Assembly: GCA_002238645.1 (NCBI GenBank)
Contig: MPMT01000004.1
Span: 1 to 64,000 of the forward strand
Direction: 5' to 3'
Length of the DNA: 64,000 bases
DNA from: Alphaproteobacteria bacterium bin52
GTDB taxonomy: Bacteria > Pseudomonadota > Alphaproteobacteria > Thalassobaculales > Thalassobaculaceae
Program-made: the position numbers and the translations under genes
Part shown: positions 36,705 through 44,114 of the stretch, in pieces
Numbering within the stretch: position 1 is the stretch's first letter
Layout: every line of letters starts with the position of its first letter
The notes under the pieces: model-generated
Database searches by the model: none
Told to the model about the DNA's origin: nothing
Seen by the model: the letters and a program-made list of their open reading frames with translations, nothing else

Positions 36705-38980
36705 CCGGCGAGAAGACCGAATTCAAGTGGGTCGGCACCCGTGCGATCCGTCCGGACGGTCACGACAAGGTAACGGGCCGGGCAAAGTTCGGCTCCGACT
36801 TCGCGCTGCCCGGAATGCTGCAGGGGCGCGTCCTGCGCAGCCCACATGCCCATGCCCGGATCAGGTCGATCGACACTTCCGCGGCCGAGGCGCTGCCCGG
36901 GGTCAAGGGCGTGATCACCTCGGCGGACTTTGCCGACCAGTCGTCCGAACTGGCGGCCGCCGGCGAGGCGCTGGTGAACTACCGCGACATGGTCCGCAAC
37001 GTGATGGCACGCGAGAAGGCGCTCTACGACGGCCACGCGGTCGCGGCCGTGGCGGCCACCTCGGCGGAGATCGCCGAGGCGGCGCTCGAACTGATCTCCG
37101 TCGACTACGAGGTGCTTGACCACGTGATCGACGTCGATCTCGCCATGGAGCCCGGCGCACCGATCCTCGACGAGGAACTCGAGCCCGCGGGCATGGAGGC
37201 GTCCGGACCCACCAACATTGCCAAGCGGGTGGATTTCGATCTGGGCGATGTCGAGGAGGGATTCGCGAAGGCCGAGGTGGTGCTCGAGCGTTCCTACACC
37301 ACTGCCGCGGTGCACCAGGGATACATCGAGCCGCATGCGGCGGTCGCCAGCGTGTCGGAGGACGGGCAGGCGCAGATCTGGTGCTGCACCCAGGGGCAGT
37401 TCATGGTCCGGGCCTACACCGCCCGGCTGTGCGGGATGGAAACCTCGCAGATCCGGGTGACCCCGTCGGAGATCGGTGGCGGTTTCGGTGGCAAGACGGT
37501 GGTCTACCTCGAGCCGCTGGCGACCGCCCTTTCGCGCAAGACCGGCCGGCCGGTGAAGATGATCATGAGCCGCGAGGAGGTCTTCCGGGCCAGCGGTCCG
37601 ACCTCGGCCGGGTCGATGACCTACCGGATCGGGGCGACCCGGGACGGCGTCATCACCGCCTTCGAGGGCACCATCAGGCTCGAGGCCGGGGCCTTTCCGG
37701 GCTCGCCGGTGCAGCCGGCCTGCATGTGCGCGGTCGCACCCTACGACATCAAGAACGTGCGCCTGACCGGCTATGACGTGGTGGTGAACCGGCCCAAGGT
37801 CGCGGCCTACCGGGCTCCCGGTGCGCCGATCTCGGCTTTCGGCGCCGAGAGCATCATCGACGAACTCGCGAAGGAGCTCGGTTTCGATCCGCTGCAGCTG
37901 CGCCTGAAGAACGCGGCGAAACAGGGGACCAAGGCGGCCTACGGTCCGACCTTCCGACGCATCGGGTTCGAGGAGACGGTCGAGGAGGCCGTTGCCAGCG
38001 AGCACTACTCCGCACCGCTTGGCCCGAACCAGGGTCGCGGCGTCGCGTCCGGGTTCTGGTTCAATATCGGTGGCGAATCCGCGGCGACCGTCAACATCAC
38101 CGAGGACGGGACCGCGGTTGTGGTGTCGGGGAATCCGGATATCGGCGGTTCACGGGCATCGCTGGCCCTGATGGCGGCCGAGGAACTCGGCATCGACTAC
38201 TCCAAGGTGCGCCCCATCGTGGGTGATACCTCGTCGGTCGGCTACAACTTCCTGACCGGCGGTTCCCGCGTGACCTTCGCAACCGGGCTTGCCGTGGTCG
38301 AGGCGGCCCGCGATGCGGTTCGCCAGCTGTGCGAACGGGCTGCAAAGATCTGGGAGGTCGAGTCCGATGGCGTGATCTGGCGTGACGGCCATGCGGTGCC
38401 GGCCAGCAGCAACGTCGGCGACTTCGAACCGCTGTCGCTTGCCGACATCGCCGGCCAGTCACCGAAGACCGGTGGTCCGATCTGCGGGCACAACGCCCAG
38501 AACGTCCAGGGGGCGGGTCCCGGCTTTGCGACCCATATCTGTGACGTTGAGGTCGATCCGGAGACCGGCCGGGTCACGATCCTGCGCTACACCGCGGTGC
38601 AGGATGTCGGCCGCGCGATCCATCCGTCCTACGTCGAGGGCCAGATCCAGGGCGGTGCGGTCCAGGGAATCGGCTGGGCGCTCAACGAGGAATACATCTA
38701 CAACGAGCGGGGCCAGCTCGAAAACCCGGGTTTCCTCGACTACCGGATCCCGGTGGCCTCGGACCTGCCGATGATCGAGACCGTGGTGGTGGAGGTTCCC
38801 AACGACCGTCATCCCTACGGGGTGCGCGGTGTCGGCGAGGTTCCGATCGTCCCACCGATGGCGGCGGTCGCCAACGCGATCGAGAACGCGACCGGTGTCC
38901 GGATGGAGCACCTGCCGATGTCGCCGCCGCGCCTGTTGGCGGCCCTGGATGCGGCCCGTCTGCCGGAGGCGGCCGAGTAG
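36701..38980 (+). CDS. molybdenum hydroxylase large, molybdopterin-binding subunit
   Basis: 759 aa. Catalytic subunit of a xanthine-oxidase-family hydroxylase. The cofactor domain starts RPDGHDKVTGRAKFGSDFALPGML and has EIGGGFGGKTVVYLE, QGQFMVR and GDTSSVG. The active-site loop is AAYRAPGAP (about 368-376) and the catalytic Glu is at 713 in GVGEVPIVPP. It does not carry the form I CO-dehydrogenase loop AYxCSFR nor form II AYRGAGR, so despite the M-S-L order it should not be named CO dehydrogenase. The real substrate is likely an aromatic, heterocyclic or CoA-bound compound. A long open frame continues upstream; ATG 36701 coupled to the S subunit is the start. Confidence 0.92.
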   Translation: MTGEKTEFKWVGTRAIRPDGHDKVTGRAKFGSDFALPGMLQGRVLRSPHAHARIRSIDTSAAEALPGVKGVITSADFADQSSELAAAGEALVNYRDMVRNVMAREKALYDGHAVAAVAATSAEIAEAALELISVDYEVLDHVIDVDLAMEPGAPILDEELEPAGMEASGPTNIAKRVDFDLGDVEEGFAKAEVVLERSYTTAAVHQGYIEPHAAVASVSEDGQAQIWCCTQGQFMVRAYTARLCGMETSQIRVTPSEIGGGFGGKTVVYLEPLATALSRKTGRPVKMIMSREEVFRASGPTSAGSMTYRIGATRDGVITAFEGTIRLEAGAFPGSPVQPACMCAVAPYDIKNVRLTGYDVVVNRPKVAAYRAPGAPISAFGAESIIDELAKELGFDPLQLRLKNAAKQGTKAAYGPTFRRIGFEETVEEAVASEHYSAPLGPNQGRGVASGFWFNIGGESAATVNITEDGTAVVVSGNPDIGGSRASLALMAAEELGIDYSKVRPIVGDTSSVGYNFLTGGSRVTFATGLAVVEAARDAVRQLCERAAKIWEVESDGVIWRDGHAVPASSNVGDFEPLSLADIAGQSPKTGGPICGHNAQNVQGAGPGFATHICDVEVDPETGRVTILRYTAVQDVGRAIHPSYVEGQIQGGAVQGIGWALNEEYIYNERGQLENPGFLDYRIPVASDLPMIETVVVEVPNDRHPYGVRGVGEVPIVPPMAAVANAIENATGVRMEHLPMSPPRLLAALDAARLPEAAE

Positions 38981-39187
38981 GCACGGGGGAGTCTGCCCCA
39001 CCCTCACCCGGGGGCGACCCCGGCGGGATGCGGCGAAACCAGGCGGCGGGCGTTGCGTGCCGCCTGGAAACACTCCGGACAGCGCCGGGAACCGGCGCTG
39101 CCGCGCGGGGCGGGTATCACCATCGGGTACCCGCCGCCCGGACCGGAAGCCGGTTGTGACTGTTCGATGGAGGTCGCCCGGGGTGCA

Positions 39188-39439
39188 ATGGCCAGGATCC
39201 TGCTGACCGACTCGCTCAGCAAGCAGTTCACCGGCGGAGTGGCAGAATTCGAGGTCGTCGCCCCCACGGTGCGCGCTCTCATTCGCGAACTAGAGGAGCG
39301 CTACCCCGGCCTCGGCGCCCAGGTGCGCGACGGCTTCATCTCGGTCGCGATCGACGGCGACATCCACCAGGATGCGTTTCTCGAGGAAATCGGCGAAAAC
39401 AGTGAGGTCGCGTTCCTGCCGGCCATACGCGGCGGCTGA
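39188..39439 (+). CDS. MoaD/ThiS-family sulfur-carrier-like protein
   Basis: 83 aa. Ubiquitin-like fold, residues FTGGVAEFEVVAPTVRALIRELEERYPGLGAQVRDGFISVAIDG, ending in the Gly-Gly tail (AIRGG) that is adenylated in sulfur carriers. It is the last gene after the molybdenum hydroxylase, 207 bp from its stop, and could supply sulfur for the molybdopterin or the sulfido ligand; no MoaE or MoeB is nearby, so the role is inferred. The start is uncertain (ATG 39188 or ATG 39167); 39188 begins the strand and follows GGAGG. Confidence 0.8.
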   Translation: MARILLTDSLSKQFTGGVAEFEVVAPTVRALIRELEERYPGLGAQVRDGFISVAIDGDIHQDAFLEEIGENSEVAFLPAIRGG

Positions 39440-39751
39440 ACCCGCCCCTGCCCCGCCATCAATGATCGAGCCCCTGTCCCGCGGACCATGGTGGGTCGCG
39501 GGAGCGTTCCGGTCCCTCCACGAGAGCCCGGGAGCATGCCCTGATCCCGCGTGATCCGCGCCGGGTGGGTCATGACCGGGACAGTACGCGGCAAGACCCT
39601 TATCCTCAGAGTGCGCCGGACGGGCCGGACAGATATCGGTGACAGCCGAGACAGTGCTGCGTGCCTGCTGCAGGCCGGGCAGCCCGCGGGTATATGGAAA
39701 ATCACCGGATTCCCGCTTTCCCGGGACCGTCCGCCCGTGAGAGGGTGAGGC
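39440..39751 (+). other. intergenic stretch before the ParB-like gene
   Basis: 312 bp. A short GC-rich hairpin-like stretch (tcccg ... cggga at 39711-39726) resembles dispersed palindromic repeats but is too weak to call. No protein-like frame was recognised. Confidence 0.4.
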
Positions 39752-40000
39752 ATGCTGAAAGATCAGGTCTTCAGAATCGCTGACGTCTATGTTCCGGTGA
39801 GGCGCCGCCGCACCCTCGATCCTGCAGCCGTCGAGGCGATCGCCGAGAGCATGCTGGAAGAGGGCCAGCGCACGCCGGTCCTGTTACGCCAGGACGGCGA
39901 GCGCCTGGTGCTGGTCGAAGGCCTTCAGCGCCTTGAGGCTTGCCGGTCCCTGGGCGAGGAAACCATCGTCGGCGTGCTCGTCCGGGGGCGGAGGCAATAG
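39752..40000 (+). CDS. small ParB N-terminal-domain-like protein
   Basis: 82 aa. Contains the ParB/Srx-fold start, VPVRRRRTLDPAAVEAIAESMLEEGQRTPVLLRQDG, and a degenerate CTPase-box motif LVEGLQRLEACRSLGE in the place of GERR. There is no DNA-binding HTH or dimerisation domain, so it is not a partition protein. Preceded by GAGAGGGTGAGG. Alphaproteobacterial genomes carry many such solo domains, often near mobile elements. Function is unknown; the start is clear from the ribosome site. Confidence 0.75.
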   Translation: MLKDQVFRIADVYVPVRRRRTLDPAAVEAIAESMLEEGQRTPVLLRQDGERLVLVEGLQRLEACRSLGEETIVGVLVRGRRQ

Positions 40001-40307
40001 GTGCGTCGAGGCCGACTGCGGCGCGTCCCGTTGCCGCCTGACACGAACGGCCATCGAGGCGGAATACGTGGACGGCAGCTGGCGATCGTCTGCGCTGATT
40101 GCCGACGCTCTTCTCCCGCCTGGTGAAGAGACGGCCGAAATCGCACTGGTCCGGGCCGCAGTGACCTTCATCACCGCGCCGCGCACCTTCGCCAAGCTGA
40201 ACCGGCAGGCACTGTGGGCGATGAAAGGCCCGGGCCGGCGTCTCTACGTCGAGTTCGCAAACAAGAAGCACCTGAACCGGACAGAGTACCCATTCTCACC
40301 AACGTAG
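40001..40307 (+). other. short open frame running into the IS21-like end, unassigned
   Basis: The plus-strand frame overlapping the end of the ParB-like gene is open to 40307. From about 40056 it reads protein-like (EAEYVDGSWRSSALIADALL, VRAAVTFITAPRTFAKLN, MKGPGRRLYVEFANKKHLN), then enters the terminal repeats with TEYPFSPT. It may be the end of a host gene cut off by an insertion element. No start codon can be chosen and no family was recognised. Confidence 0.25.
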
Positions 40308-40354
40308 CCGGCGGTTCTCGATCAACGTAGCCACCCTTTCTCGCCAAGGTAGCC
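40288..40354 (-). mobile_element. three terminal repeats, likely IS21-type end remnant
   Basis: Three near-identical 22 bp units occur at 40288-40309, 40311-40332 and 40333-40354. Each ends in gtagcc and shares ttctcnncaacgtagcc with few changes. Multiple terminal repeats of this kind, written on the minus strand as ggctacgttg...gagaa, are characteristic of IS21-family insertion sequence ends. No istA or istB is present beside them, so only an end remains. It borders the accessory Hsp70 cassette. Confidence 0.6.
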
Positions 40355-40871
40355 GCCCCGGAGCGAAGCGACGCGATCACGACATTGTCGGCAGGTCTCC
40401 TTTCGGGATTCCGATTTCCGCGATACCACCCCCGAAGGGTTGGGGGCAAGGCGGTGGGGCATGGTGCGCGCGCGACGTGTGACCCCTCACGCGTCGGAGC
40501 GGCGCGCGGGCACCTTCCTTGTCTGTTCCAGAAGACAGACTACGGCTGCGCCCCGACAACACAAAGCGCCGCAAGACGAACGCTTCCCACAGTCGCCCGC
40601 CATCCCGGGCAATCCATCAACCCCTCAATGTGGGAAAATCGCCTGCGCTTCTAACGAACGAATGCGGGAGACAACACCGTGACCGAGAGGCGGGACGCCG
40701 CAAGGCTCCCGTCTACCCGGCCCGCTGACGCGTCTGAAACTCGGGCCATGGTGCTCTATTCGGATGCGGGATCAATGAAAATTACCCGCCAACGCACCAC
40801 CTGATGTTCAGGACAGATAACCGTTCCCGGTCCGAGATCTGGCGGTCACATCCTCGTCATCATGGAGACTT
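40355..40871 (-). other. intergenic stretch downstream of the Hsp70 cassette
   Basis: About 520 bp between the IS21-like end and the zinc-ribbon gene stop. A minus-strand frame at 40377-40574 ends IAEIGIPKGDLPTMS next to the repeats and could be part of the deleted element. Nothing else recognisable was seen. Confidence 0.35.
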
Positions 40872-41249
40872 TCAGTCGCGGCTCCGGAAGCGATAGTCCG
40901 GCCGGGTATGGGGCGTCTGCCGGTAGGCGTTCGCATCAGTGCACCGGATTTCCCGCCACAGTCGCAGTGCCAGGTCGAACTCGCGCTCCGCCAGGGCCAC
41001 CACGGCGAGCAGTTCCAGGGACGCACGCGACCTGTGAAGGTGACATGCCCGTTCGGCATATGCCCGTGCCTTGCACATGTCTTCCGGTCCGGAAGCCCTG
41101 GACACTTCGCGGGCGCCACGCTGTCGCCACCATGCCGCAGTTCGTTCCACTGCCCGCATCTCGCGCAGATCGGTGTTGCAACGACGGCAGAACAGGTCCT
41201 CGACGGCCCGGGTGCCACAGGTCGGGCATTGAAGCGCCACCTGACTCAC
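40872..41249 (-). CDS. zinc-ribbon protein of the accessory Hsp70 cassette
   Basis: 125 aa. The N-terminal zinc ribbon is CPTC (8-11) and CRRC (21-24). It is followed by about 90 residues of helices ([59 protein letters not shown]), which look like two TPR-type pairs. Its start ATG overlaps the Hsp70 stop (ATGA), so it is the coupled last gene of the cassette. It may be a client or membrane adaptor for the chaperone; function unknown. Confidence 0.65.
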   Translation of the reverse strand: MSQVALQCPTCGTRAVEDLFCRRCNTDLREMRAVERTAAWWRQRGAREVSRASGPEDMCKARAYAERACHLHRSRASLELLAVVALAEREFDLALRLWREIRCTDANAYRQTPHTRPDYRFRSRD

Positions 41250-42994
41250 TCCAGGTAGAACAGGATCTCGTCAAGGTTCTGGCGGATCATTTCCGCATCA
41301 TCGCTGCGCCTCTCGCTCACGGCATTCCTCGCCTGCGCGATCAGAGCCGAGATCTCCTCACGATCGGCGGTGGACGCGTCATCGAGGATTCGCGTGGCCC
41401 GCATCAGGGTGTCTTCCATAGCCTCAGATGCGGTGCCGGACGCGGCGTCAGCGTCGCTGCTCACGGAGGCGTCCGCCAGTGGTTGCCAGAGCGTCTCGAG
41501 ACGCTGGCGAGAGGCTTCGATAGCGTCACGATCATTCAGGGCGTTCTCGACCACACCGTTGATCTCTCGACCTGTCGCCCGTTCCACCAGATGGATCTTC
41601 AGCAGCCCATCAAGATCGAGATGATAGGTACACAGCAGTCCCTGCTCGTACGCAGCCTCGCTCTGCAACAGTCCCTCGAACAGGAACGACCCGATTTCGA
41701 CATTCTTCAGGGCATCGGGATCCTCGCCTTGATAGATCTTGAATTCGACACTGTGCTGCTCTTCGAACATCTTGAAGAACGGTTCGGTCCTGCTCGCGGG
41801 CAGTCTGCTGTTACGTCGGATGAGAGGAACAAACTGGTGCGTGTAGGGTTGGCCGTAGAGCTCACCGACCATGCTGGTACCGAAGGTATACGGCGTGACG
41901 TCGACCAAGACCGCCTCCATATCCAGGCCCATCTCCATTCCGGCCTGAACTCCCGCACCAAGTGCGACACAAAGGTCCGGATCGATTTCGCCGTGAGGTT
42001 CTTGGCCCAGACGCTCGGCCAAGAGCCGCGTGACGCGCGGAATGCGCGTCGATCCGCCAACCAGCAGGACACGGTCAAGTTGGCTGGGGCGCACATCGGC
42101 ATCGTTCAGCGCCATGGTGACGGATCGCATGGTCTTGGACAGCAGCTCATCGATGCCGTGTTCGAATTCGGCCTGGTCAAGTTCGAGGGACAGATGCTTC
42201 GCCTCACCGTCGATCACGGCGACGTGATCTTCCTCGATCCGCACATAGGGCTGGTCTGACAGCTCGATCTTGGCCTGTTCGGCAGCCCGACGCAGTCGTG
42301 CCTGTACGACCCTGTCGTCACCGACTTCGGCCTTACCCATGTCCTTGAGCTCCTGGTTGAGCCTGTCGACAATGATCTGGTCAAAGTCGTCACCGCCCAG
42401 ATGGTTGTCTCCGGTGGAGGAGAGCACTTCGACCACCCCGTCCTCGATCTGCACGACCGAGACGTCGAAGGTTCCGCCACCGAGGTCGTAGACCAGAACT
42501 TTGCGAGTATCCTCTCCGCCGCCTTCGTAGCTGAGGGCTGCGGCAGTGGGCTCGTTGATGATCCGCACCACATCAAGCCCGGCAATCGCGCCTGCCTCCC
42601 GAGTGGATTGTCGCTGCACGTCGGTAAAGTATGCCGGAACAGTAATGACCGCCCTGCCGACATCATGGCCGAGTGCACGTGAAGCCCTCTCGCGCAATGC
42701 CTTGAGAATGAAGGCCGAGATCTCCTGCGGCAGATACGTGCCGGAGCCCATGGCGATCGGCTCGGCAGAGCCCATGAGGCGCTTGACGGAAACAACTGTC
42801 CTGTCGGGCGCCGCTGCCCATTGGTTGCGGGCTTGTTGTCCGACGATGATGGCGCCCGCTTCATCCACTCCGACACATGAAGGCAACAGTGCCTCACCGC
42901 CTTCACGCACAACCTCTGGCCTGCCATTGCGTACGATTGCCACCTCGGAGTTCGTAGTGCCAAGATCGATTCCGATGATCGTTTCCGCGTTCAT
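41246..42994 (-). CDS. Hsp70-family chaperone (accessory DnaK/HscC-like)
   Basis: 582 aa, shorter than DnaK (about 640). ATPase that binds exposed peptides. The phosphate-1 motif IDLGTTNS is at 9-16, NEPTAAAL near 146-153, [15 protein letters not shown] near 170-184, and the adenosine motif [11 protein letters not shown] near 306-316. The substrate-binding beta domain begins [11 protein letters not shown]. The C-terminus is a coiled coil with no lid extension like DnaK's EEVD-type tail. AGGAAGG precedes the start. Fourth gene in the cassette; 22 bp after grpE-like, and coupled to the zinc-ribbon gene. It is not the housekeeping DnaK (no dnaJ beside it in the usual order). Confidence 0.9.
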   Translation of the reverse strand: MNAETIIGIDLGTTNSEVAIVRNGRPEVVREGGEALLPSCVGVDEAGAIIVGQQARNQWAAAPDRTVVSVKRLMGSAEPIAMGSGTYLPQEISAFILKALRERASRALGHDVGRAVITVPAYFTDVQRQSTREAGAIAGLDVVRIINEPTAAALSYEGGGEDTRKVLVYDLGGGTFDVSVVQIEDGVVEVLSSTGDNHLGGDDFDQIIVDRLNQELKDMGKAEVGDDRVVQARLRRAAEQAKIELSDQPYVRIEEDHVAVIDGEAKHLSLELDQAEFEHGIDELLSKTMRSVTMALNDADVRPSQLDRVLLVGGSTRIPRVTRLLAERLGQEPHGEIDPDLCVALGAGVQAGMEMGLDMEAVLVDVTPYTFGTSMVGELYGQPYTHQFVPLIRRNSRLPASRTEPFFKMFEEQHSVEFKIYQGEDPDALKNVEIGSFLFEGLLQSEAAYEQGLLCTYHLDLDGLLKIHLVERATGREINGVVENALNDRDAIEASRQRLETLWQPLADASVSSDADAASGTASEAMEDTLMRATRILDDASTADREEISALIAQARNAVSERRSDDAEMIRQNLDEILFYLE

Positions 42995-43016
42995 TCAGAC
43001 TGACCTTCCTGTTATG

Positions 43017-43673
43017 CTAAAGGCGGTTCACGATGACTTCCGCAAGCTGCAGCACTTCATCGCCGCGGATGTACCCGCACTGCAGTTCCTCCACCACAAA
43101 CCCGTCGGGAACATTGTCGATCCGACGAGCTTCCACAGCATGCATGACGCGTGGATCAAACAGCTTTCCGATGGTTTCGAGGCGAACGACGCCAAATCCG
43201 GAAAGCATGCGATCAAAGCGTCGAAGTGCAATTCCGTAGCCTTCGGCCACGCCGTCGATGCCGCGCGGGTGCCGGACCAGGAACCCGCGACGTTTACTGA
43301 CCTCCTCCGCCGCCGCCAGGCCCCGCGCCAGGACGTCGTACAGATCTAGCATCGAGCGCAGACACCGGTTTTCGGCGGCGCGGGTCGTACGCTGTTCGAA
43401 GGCCGTCAGCTCGCGCCCGTGCACCGTCATCGACTCGACCGCCGTATCGTAGCGCTCCACTGCCCGCGCGAGTTCCCGTCCGGCCTTTGCCTGTTCGCGG
43501 TTTTGCAGGCGAAGTTCCTGACGCAGGGCCGCGAACTCCGCGTAGAGATCTCTCAGATCCGGTTCCGGAGGGGACGGCTCGAAACCTGTCGCATCAGCCT
43601 GGCTGCAGGCATGGATCCAGCACCGGAAATCGTCGAGGATCCCGTCCTTCCAGTCGGTGACCGGTTCAGTCAT
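43017..43673 (-). CDS. GrpE-like nucleotide-exchange factor
   Basis: 218 aa. A long N-terminal helix (DLYAEFAALRQELRLQNREQAKAGRELARAVERYDTAVES) as in GrpE, then a helical bundle around LDLYDVLARGLAAAEEV and a C-terminal beta wing: VRLETIGKLFDPRVMHAVEA, then GFVVEELQCGYIRGDEVLQLAEVIVN, matching the GrpE pattern (FDP.xHxA, GY.xGDxVLRxAxV). It would release ADP from the Hsp70 downstream. Its start overlaps the J-protein stop by eight bases. Sequence is divergent from housekeeping GrpE, so it is probably dedicated to this Hsp70. Confidence 0.8.
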   Translation of the reverse strand: MTEPVTDWKDGILDDFRCWIHACSQADATGFEPSPPEPDLRDLYAEFAALRQELRLQNREQAKAGRELARAVERYDTAVESMTVHGRELTAFEQRTTRAAENRCLRSMLDLYDVLARGLAAAEEVSKRRGFLVRHPRGIDGVAEGYGIALRRFDRMLSGFGVVRLETIGKLFDPRVMHAVEARRIDNVPDGFVVEELQCGYIRGDEVLQLAEVIVNRL

Positions 43674-43971
43674 CCCGAAGCCCTTCCGCCACCAACAGTG
43701 ACTGAAGGCCAGTGGTCAGGTGCCGTTCCCCACGTGCCTTGAGCAGCGCATCGAGCGCCAGTTCGCAATCCTTGTACTGGCCAATACCGTACAGGGCCGA
43801 GTGCACGCGGGAACGTTCGTCACTCAGCGCCTCCCAGGCCGTCATGATCTGCTGAGCGCGATCCGGTTCCCGGCTTGGAGGGTGGGCACGGATCAGGGTG
43901 AGGTAGCGTTTCCTGATCTCCTGGCGCGAAGCGGTGGGCGGAAGACCAAGGACAAGATAGGGCATCAGCAT
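43666..43971 (-). CDS. short J-domain protein with HPP in place of HPD
   Basis: 101 aa from ATG 43971. The helix I/II pattern MPYLVLGLPPTASRQEIRKRYLTLIRAHP fits a J domain, and helix III is AQQIMTAWEALSDERSRVHSALYG. The loop that is HPD in J proteins, and is essential for ATPase stimulation, reads HPP here (30-32), followed by SREPDR. An alternative start (TTG 43983) lies four codons upstream. HPP-type J proteins are seen beside Hsp70/GrpE operons, so this may be a working variant, but that is an inference. The remaining 40 residues are helical with no G/F or zinc-finger region. Confidence 0.75.
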   Translation of the reverse strand: MLMPYLVLGLPPTASRQEIRKRYLTLIRAHPPSREPDRAQQIMTAWEALSDERSRVHSALYGIGQYKDCELALDALLKARGERHLTTGLQSLLVAEGLRDD

Positions 43972-44114
43972 CGCAGCTTCCAACGGTCGACAATGTACTC
44001 GGGGAAGAGAAACAGGCGACTTCCCCCATCAGCCAGGCATCCAGACCGGCATCCCTCACCGTGCGCATGATCGCGTCCGCGCAGGGCCGATTCCGGATAT
44101 CTTTCCTCGATCTG

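Noticed and set aside
36701-38980. CO dehydrogenase large subunit (CoxL)
   Set aside because: The active-site loop is AYRAPGAP, not AYxCSFR or AYRGAGR.
39711-39726. REP-like hairpin or terminator
   Set aside because: The stem is only five base pairs and there is no T tract.
40288-40354. CRISPR array
   Set aside because: Only three short units lie almost directly end to end, with no spacers between them.
40377-40574. 65 aa minus-strand ORF beside the IS21-like repeats
   Set aside because: No recognised domain and no ribosome site; at best debris of the element.
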